NCBI RefSeq assembly: GCF_000434895.1 | Contig: NZ_FR892792.1 | Span: 1 to 15,691, forward strand | Direction: 5' to 3' | Source of the DNA: Phascolarctobacterium succinatutens CAG:287 | GTDB lineage: Bacteria > Bacillota > Negativicutes > Acidaminococcales > Acidaminococcaceae | Length of the DNA stretch: 15,691 nt | Shown here: positions 6,574-14,401 of the stretch, one piece after another | Layout: every line of letters begins with the position of its first letter | Numbering within the stretch: position 1 is the stretch's first letter | Notes under the pieces: model-generated | Told to the model about the DNA's origin: nothing | The model's database searches: none | Seen by the model: only the letters and a program-made list of their open reading frames with translations | Program-made: the position numbers and the translations under genes

Positions 6574-7662
6574 TTAATTATTACCTACTTTTCCAGCAAG
6601 CTTTGATTCTTGTTCTAATTCATCTCTGTCCTTAGGCTGCAGGTGCTCCTTCGGCTCTTCTTCAACCTCCGGCTTTTCCTCTTCCTTCTCTTTCAGATAA
6701 GGAATTCCCAGCTCATCCAAGGACTTGTTTACATCAGCCTGCTCAGCCCGCCAATAGCTCACACCGGTGCTATCGTCAAATTTGCCATAAAGCATACAGC
6801 TGCGCAGCTTATCATCACCAAACAGCTTAAAACTGTTGGCAGCCTTAAGCATTGTCAAGGTATTAAGATCTGTTTCCACATATTTGTCCAGCGTTGCCAG
6901 CAGACTGCTTACCTTGGTTACATTCTGTACAGAAAACATCTGCTCAGCCGCAGCCTTCAGGAATTTTTGCTGTCTTTGCACGCGTCCTATATCACCAAGC
7001 TCATCCTTGCGAAAGCGCACATATTTACCGGCAGTTTCGCCATCCATATGCTGATAGCCATGCTTGATATCAATAACCAGATCAGCATAAGGATCCTCGT
7101 AATACATATCCTTTTCTACGTAGATATCTACGCCGCCAATTAAATTTACCACATCAATAAAGCCACGCCAGTTTGCCAGCGCATAATAATGGATAGGCAC
7201 ACGCAACAAATTAGCTACAGTCTGCTTTGCCATCACAGCTCCGCCATAGGCATAGGCTGCATTAATTTTTTCCGGATCCTTATGACCAGGAAGCACTACC
7301 ATCGTATCACGCGGAATAGATAAAACAGCTACCTTATTATTCTGCGGATCAAAGCTCAGCAGTATAATAGCATCTGTGCGTTTAGGCTCACTTTCCGCTG
7401 CTTCGCTGTCGCCATCATCAATGCCCAATAGCAGGACGTTAATGCGTTCATTGAGCTTCTGGTCATCACGTATTTTATCATCTGCTGCAGTCACGCCAAC
7501 ATGCGGCGGATTGATAAACTTATTATATATCCAGCAGGTTCCCCAGAAAAGCGCTGTTCCCAAAAGGCCTATAAAAATAAGCAGGCAAAGCAATCTTCCC
7601 CAACGAATCTTGCGCCTTCTGCGGTGTCTTAACGGCGGTTGTTGATTATTATTTTCTTCCAT
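6574..7662 (-). CDS. LytR-CpsA-Psr (LCP) family protein
   Basis: A 362-residue protein with a basic cytoplasmic N-terminus (RHRRRRKIRWGR), one TM helix (about 22-46) and an extracytoplasmic LCP domain (about 75-240). Key family elements are visible: KRTDAIILLSFD, SIPRDT with the conserved Arg118-Asp119, and YVRFRKDELGDIGRVQRQQ carrying the conserved Arg residues. The C-terminal roughly 40 residues are highly charged and low in complexity (EKEEEKPEVEEEPKEH). LCP enzymes transfer lipid-linked glycopolymers to peptidoglycan. In a diderm Firmicute the acceptor and polymer are less clear, since wall teichoic acids are not expected. The operon position upstream of rsfS is conventional. Confidence 0.92.
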   Translation of the reverse strand: MEENNNQQPPLRHRRRRKIRWGRLLCLLIFIGLLGTALFWGTCWIYNKFINPPHVGVTAADDKIRDDQKLNERINVLLLGIDDGDSEAAESEPKRTDAIILLSFDPQNNKVAVLSIPRDTMVVLPGHKDPEKINAAYAYGGAVMAKQTVANLLRVPIHYYALANWRGFIDVVNLIGGVDIYVEKDMYYEDPYADLVIDIKHGYQHMDGETAGKYVRFRKDELGDIGRVQRQQKFLKAAAEQMFSVQNVTKVSSLLATLDKYVETDLNTLTMLKAANSFKLFGDDKLRSCMLYGKFDDSTGVSYWRAEQADVNKSLDELGIPYLKEKEEEKPEVEEEPKEHLQPKDRDELEQESKLAGKVGNN

Positions 7663-7673
7663 ACTCGCCCCGC

Positions 7674-8255
7674 CTATTTGTTATCTGATTTCTGCGCCAG
7701 CATCAGCTCATTATAACCGTCAATGCAATGCGGATGAATTAATTGTCCGCCGACAAGCAGATATTCAATAGTATTACTGTAGGCCTTAAGCATTGCTTTA
7801 TCAAGGCTTTTATGTGCCAGCTTGCGCAAATCCTCTATCCCCGGGAACTCTCTTCCCGGTTCAATCATATCTGCCAAAAATACAACCTTTGCCAAATCTG
7901 TCATGTGGGCAGCACCTGTCGTATGCTGCGCAATACCTGCCAAAATTTCCTTATCGGTTACACCATACTTGGTCTGCGCATAGTATACACCTAATTTAGC
8001 ATGCAGCAAAATCGGCTGATTGCGTTCTACATCATCAATAGCAATTCCCAGTGCATCTGCCTTCGCCGCACTTTCTTTGCTGGCAACCTCACGGCCGCAA
8101 TCATGCAGCAACGCACAAATCGCAATTTTTTCTTTCGGCAGCTTATGTGCCTCAGCCAGCTCCAAAGCTGTTTCGTAAACATGTACGGAATGTTTATAGC
8201 GCTTCGGCGGCAAGGAAGCCTGTAAAAGCTGTTTCATTTCGTCTATTGTCATCAT
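7674..8255 (-). CDS. yqeK: HD-domain bis(5'-nucleosyl)-tetraphosphatase, YqeK family
   Basis: A 193-residue HD-superfamily hydrolase. The metal-binding residues appear in order: His in YKHSVHVYETA (about 22), His-Asp in ALLHDCGRE (about 51-52), His in LLHAKLG, His in IAQHTTGA and Asp in VFLADMIEPGR. This pattern matches YqeK, which cleaves Ap4A symmetrically to ADP. I place the start at the ATG pair at 8255/8252, just after the nadD stop. An upstream TTG at 8294 would overlap nadD and lacks a ribosome-binding site. The gene follows nadD directly and precedes the LCP gene in the operon. Confidence 0.9.
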   Translation of the reverse strand: MMTIDEMKQLLQASLPPKRYKHSVHVYETALELAEAHKLPKEKIAICALLHDCGREVASKESAAKADALGIAIDDVERNQPILLHAKLGVYYAQTKYGVTDKEILAGIAQHTTGAAHMTDLAKVVFLADMIEPGREFPGIEDLRKLAHKSLDKAMLKAYSNTIEYLLVGGQLIHPHCIDGYNELMLAQKSDNK

Positions 8256-8262
8256 TTCTGCT

Positions 8263-8877
8263 TCATCCCTGCCTTTGATATAAATTGTGAGCAACGATAT
8301 ATTGCTCTACAGCACGCGGCACTAAGCCTGCCAGGCTTGCTCCTTCGTGCAGCCTTGTCCTTATTTCGGTAGATGAAATATCATATTCGGGTGTATGCAG
8401 CAGCATAATTCTTTCCGCAGCAGCAGCACACAGATGCTGCACTACCTCTTCCATCACACCATCATAGCCCGGTCGGCCAGCAGCTACAAAGGTTGCCAGC
8501 TGCAGCATTTCCTCAATCGAATTCCAGGTATGCAGCTGAGCTACCGAATCAGCACCAATAATAAAGTAAAGCTCCTTATCCGGATACATCTGTCGCAGCT
8601 CACGCAGTGTATCTATCGTATAGGATACGCCGCTACGTTGAAGCTCCATATCTGATACAGTAAAATGCGGATATGGCTTTACTGCCAGCTCAGTCATCGC
8701 ATAACGATGCTCTGCCGGCGCATAATCCTGTCCTACCTTATGCGGTGGTACAAAAGCTGGGATAAAAATAATTTGTTCCAGTGCAATACGTTCGTAAACA
8801 GCTTCAGCAATACGCAGATGCCCTATATGAATAGGATCAAAGGTCCCGCCTAAAATACCAAGTCCCTTCCCAGTCAC
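8263..8877 (-). CDS. nadD: nicotinate-nucleotide adenylyltransferase
   Basis: About 204 residues with the nucleotidyltransferase signature GILGGTFDPIHIGHLRIAE (HxGH motif). FIIGADSVAQLHTWNSIEEML lies in the middle, and PEYDISSTEIRTRL (ISSTEIR) near the C-terminus. It makes nicotinic acid adenine dinucleotide from nicotinate mononucleotide and ATP for NAD synthesis. Start choice: AGGAGG directly abuts the ATG at 8883 with no spacer, whereas the in-frame GTG at 8877 lies 6 bases downstream of it, so GTG is preferred. The difference is two residues. First gene of the housekeeping operon, downstream of the promoter at 8914-8942. Confidence 0.93.
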   Translation of the reverse strand: MTGKGLGILGGTFDPIHIGHLRIAEAVYERIALEQIIFIPAFVPPHKVGQDYAPAEHRYAMTELAVKPYPHFTVSDMELQRSGVSYTIDTLRELRQMYPDKELYFIIGADSVAQLHTWNSIEEMLQLATFVAAGRPGYDGVMEEVVQHLCAAAAERIMLLHTPEYDISSTEIRTRLHEGASLAGLVPRAVEQYIVAHNLYQRQG

Positions 8878-8913
8878 AGTCATCCTCCTTGCTCAACACT
8901 TTTCTATTATTTT

Positions 8914-8942
8914 ATTATATCAATCACTCAGCATTTGTACAA
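8914..8942 (-). promoter_or_regulatory. promoter of the nadD operon
   Basis: TTGTAC (-35, 8937-8942), a 17-base spacer and a perfect TATAAT (-10, 8914-8919) on the minus strand. The -35 lies within the last codons of the small upstream gene, and the -10 just after its stop. Confidence 0.65.
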
Positions 8943-9093
8943 CCTTCTGCAGCAGAATTATTATCGCAATAAGCAATAAAATTCCCTTTGTACGGTCTTT
9001 AAAATCAAAAACAGTTTTAGGCCTTCTCAGATAATCTGAAAAGGCCTGCAAATAATCTTTAAATGTAGGGGGTTTAGGTTCTCGTTTTGTCAT
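8920..9093 (-). CDS. small predicted membrane protein, function unknown
   Basis: A 57-residue protein starting MTKREPKPPTFKDYLQAF. It has a basic, proline-containing N-terminal half (YLRRPKTVFDFKDRTKG) and a C-terminal hydrophobic helix (ILLLIAIIILLQKVVQML, about 37-55), which suggests a tail-anchored or single-pass membrane protein. The ATG at 9093 has GGAG about 6 bases upstream. A longer reading frame up to 9138 would begin inside the terminator stem at 9112-9144 and is unlikely. I do not recognise the family. It lies between the ABC exporter and nadD, and its end carries the nadD promoter. Confidence 0.6.
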   Translation of the reverse strand: MTKREPKPPTFKDYLQAFSDYLRRPKTVFDFKDRTKGILLLIAIIILLQKVVQMLSD

Positions 9094-9104
9094 TTTTTCT
9101 CCAA

Positions 9105-9144
9105 TTTTAAAGATAAAGTGAAGAGAACCACTCTTCACTTTATC
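9105..9144 (-). terminator. probable terminator of the ABC exporter operon
   Basis: GATAAAGTGAAGAG (9112-9125) and CTCTTCACTTTATC (9131-9144) form a perfect 14-bp stem with a 5-base loop, 8 bases after the permease stop on the minus strand. The following T-run is weak (CTTTAAAATT), so read-through into the small gene at 8920-9093 is possible. Confidence 0.65.
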
Positions 9145-9152
9145 ATATTATT

Positions 9153-10367
9153 TTACTCGTATCTCAAAGCATCAATCGGATCAAGCAGCGCTGCCTTACG
9201 TGCCGGATAAATTCCGAAGAACAAGCCGATGCCGACCGAAAAGATTACCGCAATAACAATCGCCCAGACGGAAATAACTGTATTCCAGCCTGCCATACTG
9301 CTGATAATGCAGGAAGCACCGATACCCAGTATTACACCTAAGGTGCCGCCGATAATGCCAATTACCATGGATTCAACCAAGAACTGCAGCAGGATATTAT
9401 TATAGGTAGCGCCCAAAGCCTTGCGGATACCAATCTCACGCGTACGCTCTGTTACAGATACCAGCATAATATTCATAATACCGATACCGCCGACCAAAAG
9501 ACTGATAGCAGCAATGCAGCCGAGAAGTATCGTAATATTGTTAGCCGTCGACATCATAGTTTCCATAATCTGCGCCATGTTGCCTACGGTAAAATCATCG
9601 TTAGCGCCCTCTTTAATCTTGTGACGTGTACGCAGCACCTGTTCTACATCGGCCTGCACATCATTAATAACGTTTTCATTCTCAGCCTGTACCGCGATGC
9701 GTTGTACATTCGTAATACCCATCATACGGTTCTGTGCCGTTGTCAGAGGAACATAAACCACGTCATCCTGATCCATGCCCATGCTGCCCTGTCCCTTGCT
9801 TTTCAAAACCCCAATAACCTGAAACGGTGCCTTATTGATACGCATAATCTTGCCGACCGGGTTGCCCTCCGGGAACAGACTGTCAGCAACAGTCTTACCG
9901 ATAACTGCTACTCTGCCGCGGCTTACGAGGTCACGCTCGTTCAAAATACGTCCGTCCTCAACCTCCAGACTGGAAATGGTAAAGTTGCTCGGAGTTGTAC
10001 CCTCGACACGGCTGGTCCAGTTCTGGTTACCTGCAACCATCTGATAGCTTCTGTTGACACTAGCCGAAATGTTGGCAATACCATCAACCTGCTTCTCGAT
10101 AGCCTGCATATCATCATACGTCAGCTTAACGCCTTCACCCGCTGCCAGACGCGCACCGGTAGAGGTACGGCCTCCAGAAGTAATAATCAGCAGGTTACTT
10201 CCCAGCTTGGAGATATTGTTCTTGACATTCTCCTTAAGGCCAAAGCCAAGGCTGACCATTGCAATAACGGCGCCAACACCGATAATAATGCCCAAAAGCG
10301 TCAGGAAGGTACGCAGCTTATTGGAAACCATGCCCTGCAAAGCCATTTTAATGCTTTCATTCAACAT
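9153..10367 (-). CDS. MacB-type ABC transporter permease (FtsX family)
   Basis: A 404-residue permease with the MacB topology. TM1 is near the N-terminus (about 18-42, RTFLTLLGIIIGVGAVIAMVSL). A large periplasmic domain (about 45-275) follows, then three C-terminal TM helices: about 279-304 with GGIGIMNIMLVSVTERTREIGIRKALGA, about 325-355, and about 362-390. The C-terminus ends in PARKAALLDPIDALRYE, a standard FtsX-type ending. AAGGAAGG precedes the ATG. The ATPase is encoded separately just upstream (20-base gap) and an adaptor upstream of that, so the three would form a tripartite exporter using mechanotransmission. An outer-membrane TolC-like partner is not encoded here. Substrate unknown. 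Confidence 0.93.
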   Translation of the reverse strand: MLNESIKMALQGMVSNKLRTFLTLLGIIIGVGAVIAMVSLGFGLKENVKNNISKLGSNLLIITSGGRTSTGARLAAGEGVKLTYDDMQAIEKQVDGIANISASVNRSYQMVAGNQNWTSRVEGTTPSNFTISSLEVEDGRILNERDLVSRGRVAVIGKTVADSLFPEGNPVGKIMRINKAPFQVIGVLKSKGQGSMGMDQDDVVYVPLTTAQNRMMGITNVQRIAVQAENENVINDVQADVEQVLRTRHKIKEGANDDFTVGNMAQIMETMMSTANNITILLGCIAAISLLVGGIGIMNIMLVSVTERTREIGIRKALGATYNNILLQFLVESMVIGIIGGTLGVILGIGASCIISSMAGWNTVISVWAIVIAVIFSVGIGLFFGIYPARKAALLDPIDALRYE

Positions 10368-10386
10368 AAATATCTACCTTCCTTTA

Positions 10387-11127
10387 TCAGCTCTGCGTAC
10401 CGTCACGCATCTGCTGCAGCTCCTTGGCCGCATAATCAGTCCTGCCGCCGCTGCGTTCATCACTTACCAGCTGTCCGTCGCGCATTACCAGAATACGCTT
10501 CGTCTGCTCGGCAATATCCGGCTCATGGGTAACCATAACCACCGTCTTGCCACTCTCATTCATTTTCTTAAAGATATCCATAATCTCGTAACTGGATTTG
10601 GTATCAAGATTGCCTGTAGGCTCATCGGCCATAATAATCGCCGGGTTATTGATTAAGGCTCTGGCAATGGCCACACGCTGACGCTGACCACCGCTCATTT
10701 CCATAGGCTTATGCTCCAGCCTGTCGCCCAGGCCAACAGCCTCCAGTGCCTTCTTAGCGCGCTCCATGCGCTCTTCCTCGTCTACACCGGCATATACAAG
10801 CGGCAAAGCTACATTCTCCTGCGCAGTCAGCTTAGCCAGCAGATTGAAGTTTTGGAAGACAAAGCCTATCTTCGCATTACGCGTATGCGCCAGCTCATCG
10901 TCATCATAGCCGGCAATCTCCTTGCCATCAAGAAAATACTCGCCGGAGGTCGGTCTGTCCAGACAACCGAGAATATTCATCATCGTAGATTTACCGCTGC
11001 CGGAAGGCCCCATAATAGAAGTAAATTCCCCCGGCTCAATCTTCAGATTAACGTGATAAAGCGCGTGTACCACGCTGTCACCCATCTGATAGGTTTTCAT
11101 AATATCTTTTAATTCGATAACAGACAT
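10387..11127 (-). CDS. MacB/LolD-type ABC transporter ATP-binding protein
   Basis: A 246-residue ATPase with all the catalytic elements. Walker A is GPSGSGKS (about 40-47), the Q-loop is VFQNFNLLAKLTAQENV, the signature is MSGGQRQRVAIARAL (about 144-158), Walker B is IIMADEPTGNLD (about 164-175), and the switch His is in VTHEPD (about 201). This is the MacB/LolD/FtsE subfamily that pairs with FtsX-type permeases. The last roughly 25 residues extend beyond the usual domain. AAGGAGG lies 10 bases upstream of the ATG. It is followed by the permease and preceded by the disrupted adaptor gene, so it could still be produced from the same transcript even though the adaptor is broken. Confidence 0.94.
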   Translation of the reverse strand: MSVIELKDIMKTYQMGDSVVHALYHVNLKIEPGEFTSIMGPSGSGKSTMMNILGCLDRPTSGEYFLDGKEIAGYDDDELAHTRNAKIGFVFQNFNLLAKLTAQENVALPLVYAGVDEEERMERAKKALEAVGLGDRLEHKPMEMSGGQRQRVAIARALINNPAIIMADEPTGNLDTKSSYEIMDIFKKMNESGKTVVMVTHEPDIAEQTKRILVMRDGQLVSDERSGGRTDYAAKELQQMRDGTQS

Positions 11128-11142
11128 AACGCTAACGCCTCC

Positions 11143-12247
11143 TTAGTGCATCGGCGGTGGGCCCATTCTGTTACTGCTCTGCTTGCTGACAGCCTTCTTC
11201 ACCAGCAGCTTGTCACCAATGCTAAGACCGGTTGCCGTAACTGCTACTTCGCTGTCACTCGTCAGGCCAAGCTTTACATCTACATCACGTGTTTCCTTAG
11301 TCTTTTCGTTATATACCTTTACGTAACGACGAGTACCGTCGCTGTAAATACAATTCAGCGGAACAATAGTTACATCATCCGCCTCATCGATAATAATCTC
11401 GGTTCTTGCTGTCATAGTCGGCAGCAGCTTGCCCTTAGCATCATCAACAGTAACATAAACCTTATAATAGATAACGTTGTTTTCCGTAGTTGCACTACGG
11501 GAAATCAAGCGTACCTTACCGGTAAATGTTTCGTTAGGATAAGCATCAACAGTAAACTTTACCTTTTGCCCGTCCTTAACCTGACCGATATCGGATTCAT
11601 CGACAAGTGCTTCAATCTCCATATTATCCAGCGTTGCCACAGACATAATAACCTGCGGTGTGCTGATACCAGAGCTGATAGTCTGACCAACCGGTGTAGG
11701 CTTACCGATAATGTAACCGGAAATCGGTGTGGTAATAACAGTATCATTAACATCAGAAGCAGCCTTTTCATAGTTGCTCTTGGCTACAAGATAATCGGCC
11801 TCCACGCTGTCAAATGTTGATTGGCTGATAGCACCGCGGTTCAGAAGGTTCAGATTACGCTCATAGCTAGTTCAGCAGGTTCAGATTACGCTCATAGTTA
11901 GCCTGGGCGTTATGCAGCTTGGCCTGCATCTGAGCCAGCGTTGCATTCAAAGATGTTGCATCAAGGCGCACCAGTACATCACCGGCGTTGACATGTTGGT
12001 TTTCTTTAACAAGTACCTCAACAATTCGTCCGGTAATCTTGGAGCTGATATCAACATTATCCTGTGCGCTCAAGGCGCCGGTAGCCGAAACAGTTTCTAC
12101 AATATTACCTTTTTTTACTTCGCCCATCTTAACAGCAGCAGTAGAAACCTGCGTGCTTTGATAATATTTATAGCCACCATAGCTGCCTGCCAGCAAAATC
12201 GCAGCTGCTACGAGGATATATTTATTCTTTTTCACGAAACTCATCAT
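11143..12247 (-). pseudogene. MacA/HlyD-type periplasmic adaptor, frameshifted by a 31-bp tandem duplication
   Basis: The first part (12247 to a TAG at 11867, 126 residues) has an N-terminal TM anchor (YILVAAAILLAGSYGGYKYY). The first lipoyl half (VETVSATGALSAQDNVDISSK...GDVLVRLDA) and the start of the helical hairpin follow. The rest (to 11143) continues in another frame with the second lipoyl half (TTPISGYIIGKPTPVGQTISSG), a beta-barrel domain and a C-terminal membrane-proximal domain. A 31-bp duplication (11839-11901) shifts the frame. Removing one copy restores ANYERNLNLLNRGAISQSTF, joining the two parts seamlessly. No ribosome-binding site supports a restart at the GTG at 11805. Either the exporter is inactive in this clone, the repeat is a phase-variable switch, or this is an assembly error. 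Confidence 0.88.
11839..11901. repeat. 31-bp imperfect tandem duplication inside the adaptor gene
   Basis: Units 11839-11870 and 11870-11901 (offset 31) share an identical 21-base block, at 11846-11866 and 11877-11897. The units differ at two positions (11845/11876 and 11867/11898). Because 31 is not a multiple of three, the extra copy shifts the frame and creates an in-frame TAG. Confidence 0.92.
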
Positions 12248-12282
12248 TTGGCATCCCTCATTCTTAAATATATTCCTTTACT

Positions 12283-12311
12283 ATTATAACCTCTACTCTT
12301 TTTGAGGTCAA
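12283..12311 (-). promoter_or_regulatory. promoter of the ABC exporter operon
   Basis: TTGACC (-35, 12306-12311), a 17-base spacer and a perfect TATAAT (-10, 12283-12288) on the minus strand, about 36 bases upstream of the adaptor start. TTTGACCTC at the -35 resembles one half of the candidate TetR operators at 559 and 1335, but the other half is not matched. Confidence 0.75.
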
Positions 12312-12372
12312 AGCAAGTATAGCAAAAAGATGTGTTTTTTTTATGGCACCGTTAACAAAATTCAACACATAT

Positions 12373-12406
12373 AACAAAAACCCCCGTCACTTTCGTGACA
12401 GGGGTT
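12373..12406 (-). terminator. terminator after the first DASS symporter gene
   Basis: On the minus strand AACCCCTGTCAC pairs with GTGACGGGGGTT around a GAAA tetraloop, followed by TTTTTGTT. The loop and stem are nearly identical to the terminator at 14402-14434. Confidence 0.9.
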
Positions 12407-12451
12407 GATTTGCATTTTGACTGTCAAAGCATTTGTTGCTTTATCATTTTG

Positions 12452-12673
12452 AATCACCAGGCTGGCGAGAAAGTGCCAGAGGCGAAGAGCAGATGCCGCC
12501 GGCGTACTTCTGGTACGTCAAGGCATTTGCGATGAAGCATATGGTGCTTTATTCGTCTTTTGTTCCAATCACCAGGCTGGCGAGAAAGTGCCAGAGGCGA
12601 GGAACGGATGCCGCCGGCGTACTTCCAGTACGTCAAGGCATTTGTGACGAAGCATATGGTGCTTTATTCGTCT
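12452..12673. repeat. two tandem copies of a 107-bp structured repeat
   Basis: Copies at 12452-12558 and 12567-12673 (offset 115) differ at only a few positions. A degenerate remnant of the repeat end lies just upstream (about 12428-12447). Each copy contains CTGGC...GCCAG and CGTAC...GTACG inverted pairs. In the second copy the inner stem gains a Watson-Crick pair (ACT-TCC-AGT) where the first has a G-T pair (ACT-TCT-GGT). The copies fill the roughly 275 bases between the DASS stop and its terminator, so they would be transcribed as a 3' untranslated region. Open frames through them are not credible genes. Confidence 0.8.
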
Positions 12674-12681
12674 GCCTGGAA

Positions 12682-13956
12682 TTATTTGCCGGGGAAGAAC
12701 GGCCATACCATCGGAATAACAATCAGAGATACGATGAAGCATACGATTACAAGACCGCAACCAGCTTTCAGGTAGTCCATGAATCTGTATCCGCCAGGGC
12801 CGAGTACCAGAGTGTTCGGAGGAGTACCTACCGGAGTTGCGAATGCGCAAGATGCTGCAACAGCGATAGCCATCAGAACTGCTTTCGGGTCAGCACCCAG
12901 GTTTTGGGAAATTGCAATACCAATCGGGCACAGCAGAGCTGCGGATGCGGTGTTGGACATGAACTGAGTCAGACCGCAGGACAGGATGAACAGTACACCG
13001 GTTACAACCAGCGGAGAAGGAGCGCCGCCCATCAGGCCAACAGTCCATTCAGCGATGAGTTTACCAGCGCCGGTTTTATCCATAGCGGAGGATACAGGCA
13101 TCATGCCAGCGAACAGGAAGATGGTTACCCAGTCGATGGAAGCATAAGCTTGTCTTTCAGTCAGGCAGCCGGTCAGTACGCACAGCAGAGCGCCGATGAT
13201 AGCAGCCATTTCCAGGGATACGCCCGGGATACCAACAGCCATTACCAGGATTACGCCCAGCAGGATAACGCCGGAAACCATTTGTTTAGATCTGGAAATT
13301 TCGTTAGCCTCTACCTCTTGCTCGATTTCTTGGTCAGCATCGAGTTGTTTGTTCGGGAGCAGATATTTGCCCAGGAACATCATGTAGAGCATACCAGCGA
13401 CGGAGATGGGAACACCGATCCAAGCGAATTCGAAGAAACCGAACGGCTCGATACCAGCAGCATTCATTGCACCTACTGCAATGATGTTCGGCGGGGTACC
13501 TACCATGGTGATGATACCGCCCCAACCGCAAGCGAATGCCAACGGCATTAACTGACGGGAAGCAGGAATTTTAGCTGCAGAGCAGATGCCCAGTGCAACC
13601 GGCAGCATGCAAGCTGCGGTACCGGTGTTGGACAGAACTGCGGACATTACTGTACCAACGATCATCAGACCGAACATCAGGCTGTTTTCGCTGGTGCCGC
13701 ACATTTTAACTACGGTGTTACCAATTTCTTGAGCCAGGCCGGTGTAGAACATGGAAGCGCCTACAACGAACATACCTGCAAAAAGTACTACAGTGGAGTT
13801 GGACAGACCGCTGAATACTTGCTTAGCAGGAATCAGGCCTAACAGGCCGCATGCCACAGAGGCACCAATAGCAGTAACTGCGAGAGGAATAAGTTCAGTT
13901 ACGAAGAATAATGCAACTACTGCCAAAAGAATGAGACATTTGATAGCTGGGGACAT
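12682..13956 (-). CDS. DASS/SLC13-family Na+/dicarboxylate symporter
   Basis: A 424-residue inner-membrane transporter with about 11 hydrophobic segments in two inverted halves. Both signature Ser-Asn-Thr motifs are present: AVLSNTGTAA (about 109-111) and QFMSNTASAA (about 334-336). Each is paired with its TPP motif (MVGTPPNII and PVGTPPNTL), the arrangement that builds the Na+ and substrate sites in VcINDY. A hydrophilic linker (DADQEIEQEVEANEISRSKQ) separates the halves. I chose the ATG at 13956 because TAAGGAGG lies 6 bases upstream. In-frame codons up to 14013 have no such site. The family fixes the mechanism. Succinate or a related dicarboxylate is the probable substrate, by inference. 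Confidence 0.92.
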   Translation of the reverse strand: MSPAIKCLILLAVVALFFVTELIPLAVTAIGASVACGLLGLIPAKQVFSGLSNSTVVLFAGMFVVGASMFYTGLAQEIGNTVVKMCGTSENSLMFGLMIVGTVMSAVLSNTGTAACMLPVALGICSAAKIPASRQLMPLAFACGWGGIITMVGTPPNIIAVGAMNAAGIEPFGFFEFAWIGVPISVAGMLYMMFLGKYLLPNKQLDADQEIEQEVEANEISRSKQMVSGVILLGVILVMAVGIPGVSLEMAAIIGALLCVLTGCLTERQAYASIDWVTIFLFAGMMPVSSAMDKTGAGKLIAEWTVGLMGGAPSPLVVTGVLFILSCGLTQFMSNTASAALLCPIGIAISQNLGADPKAVLMAIAVAASCAFATPVGTPPNTLVLGPGGYRFMDYLKAGCGLVIVCFIVSLIVIPMVWPFFPGK

Positions 13957-14185
13957 TGTTTTCCTCCTTAAAATAATAAAAATGTTTTGTTGTCTGTGTG
14001 TCACTATACACACTGAAGGTCATCAATAAAATAATTCAACAAGTTATCAGTAAGTTCTATCATTAAAAATTTATAGTACTTACATTTCCGACAACTCCTA
14101 TGCTATTGAAGACTTAAAATAGCCTTCACTTACATAACTTACTTTATCGGCTTTTTCACTTACTTTAATTACTTAATTGTTAACA

Positions 14186-14220
14186 GTGTTAAGTTTAACA
14201 CACTTCTGACAAATTTGCAA
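14186..14220 (-). promoter_or_regulatory. weak candidate promoter and overlapping palindrome upstream of the first DASS gene
   Basis: On the minus strand TTGCAA (14215-14220), 17 bases and TAAACT (14192-14197) form a modest promoter. The inverted repeat GTGTTAA-GT-TTAACAC (14186-14201) covers its -10 and could be an operator. It lies about 230 bases before the start codon. The remaining AT-rich gap (13957-14400) holds repeated ACTTAC-type words on the plus strand and no credible gene. Confidence 0.35.
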
Positions 14221-14401
14221 GCCTTTTTCATTTATTTTATTCCTGTACTTTACATGTTTTTCTACTCAGCTTATTGCATATTTATACATAGTATTGCTTG
14301 TTTATGATTTTATCGGTTCACTCCCCTTTTTTATTAAAAATATGTCTGTATGCTCACCCTTGAAATCACGTATTTCTGCTGGTCTCAGCCATATTTTAAA
14401 C

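Noticed and set aside
9621..10532. Plus-strand open frame of 303 codons
   Set aside because: It is antisense to the MacB-type permease and the end of the ATPase gene, both with full family motifs. No domain is visible in the antisense product.
11143..11805. Separate functional gene starting at the GTG at 11805
   Set aside because: No ribosome-binding site, and the product starts in the middle of an adaptor domain. It is the downstream half of the frameshifted gene.
12295..12312. A fourth full TetR operator at the exporter promoter
   Set aside because: TTTGACCTC is shared with the operators, but the opposite half-site is absent and TTGACC is explained by the -35 box.
12452..12673. CRISPR array
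   Set aside because: Only two long, nearly identical units with an 8-base gap between them, no spacers of similar length and no cas genes nearby.
12454..12850. Minus-strand frames through the 107-bp repeats (ending GTFSPAW)
   Set aside because: Both copies stay open only because the repeat lacks stops. There is no ribosome-binding site and the sequence looks like a structured non-coding repeat.
12433..13551. Long plus-strand open frame (372 codons) across the repeats and the first DASS gene
   Set aside because: It runs antisense to a clear transporter gene, starts inside the tandem repeat, and its translation is low-quality sequence rich in Ser, Gln, His and Cys with no recognisable domain.
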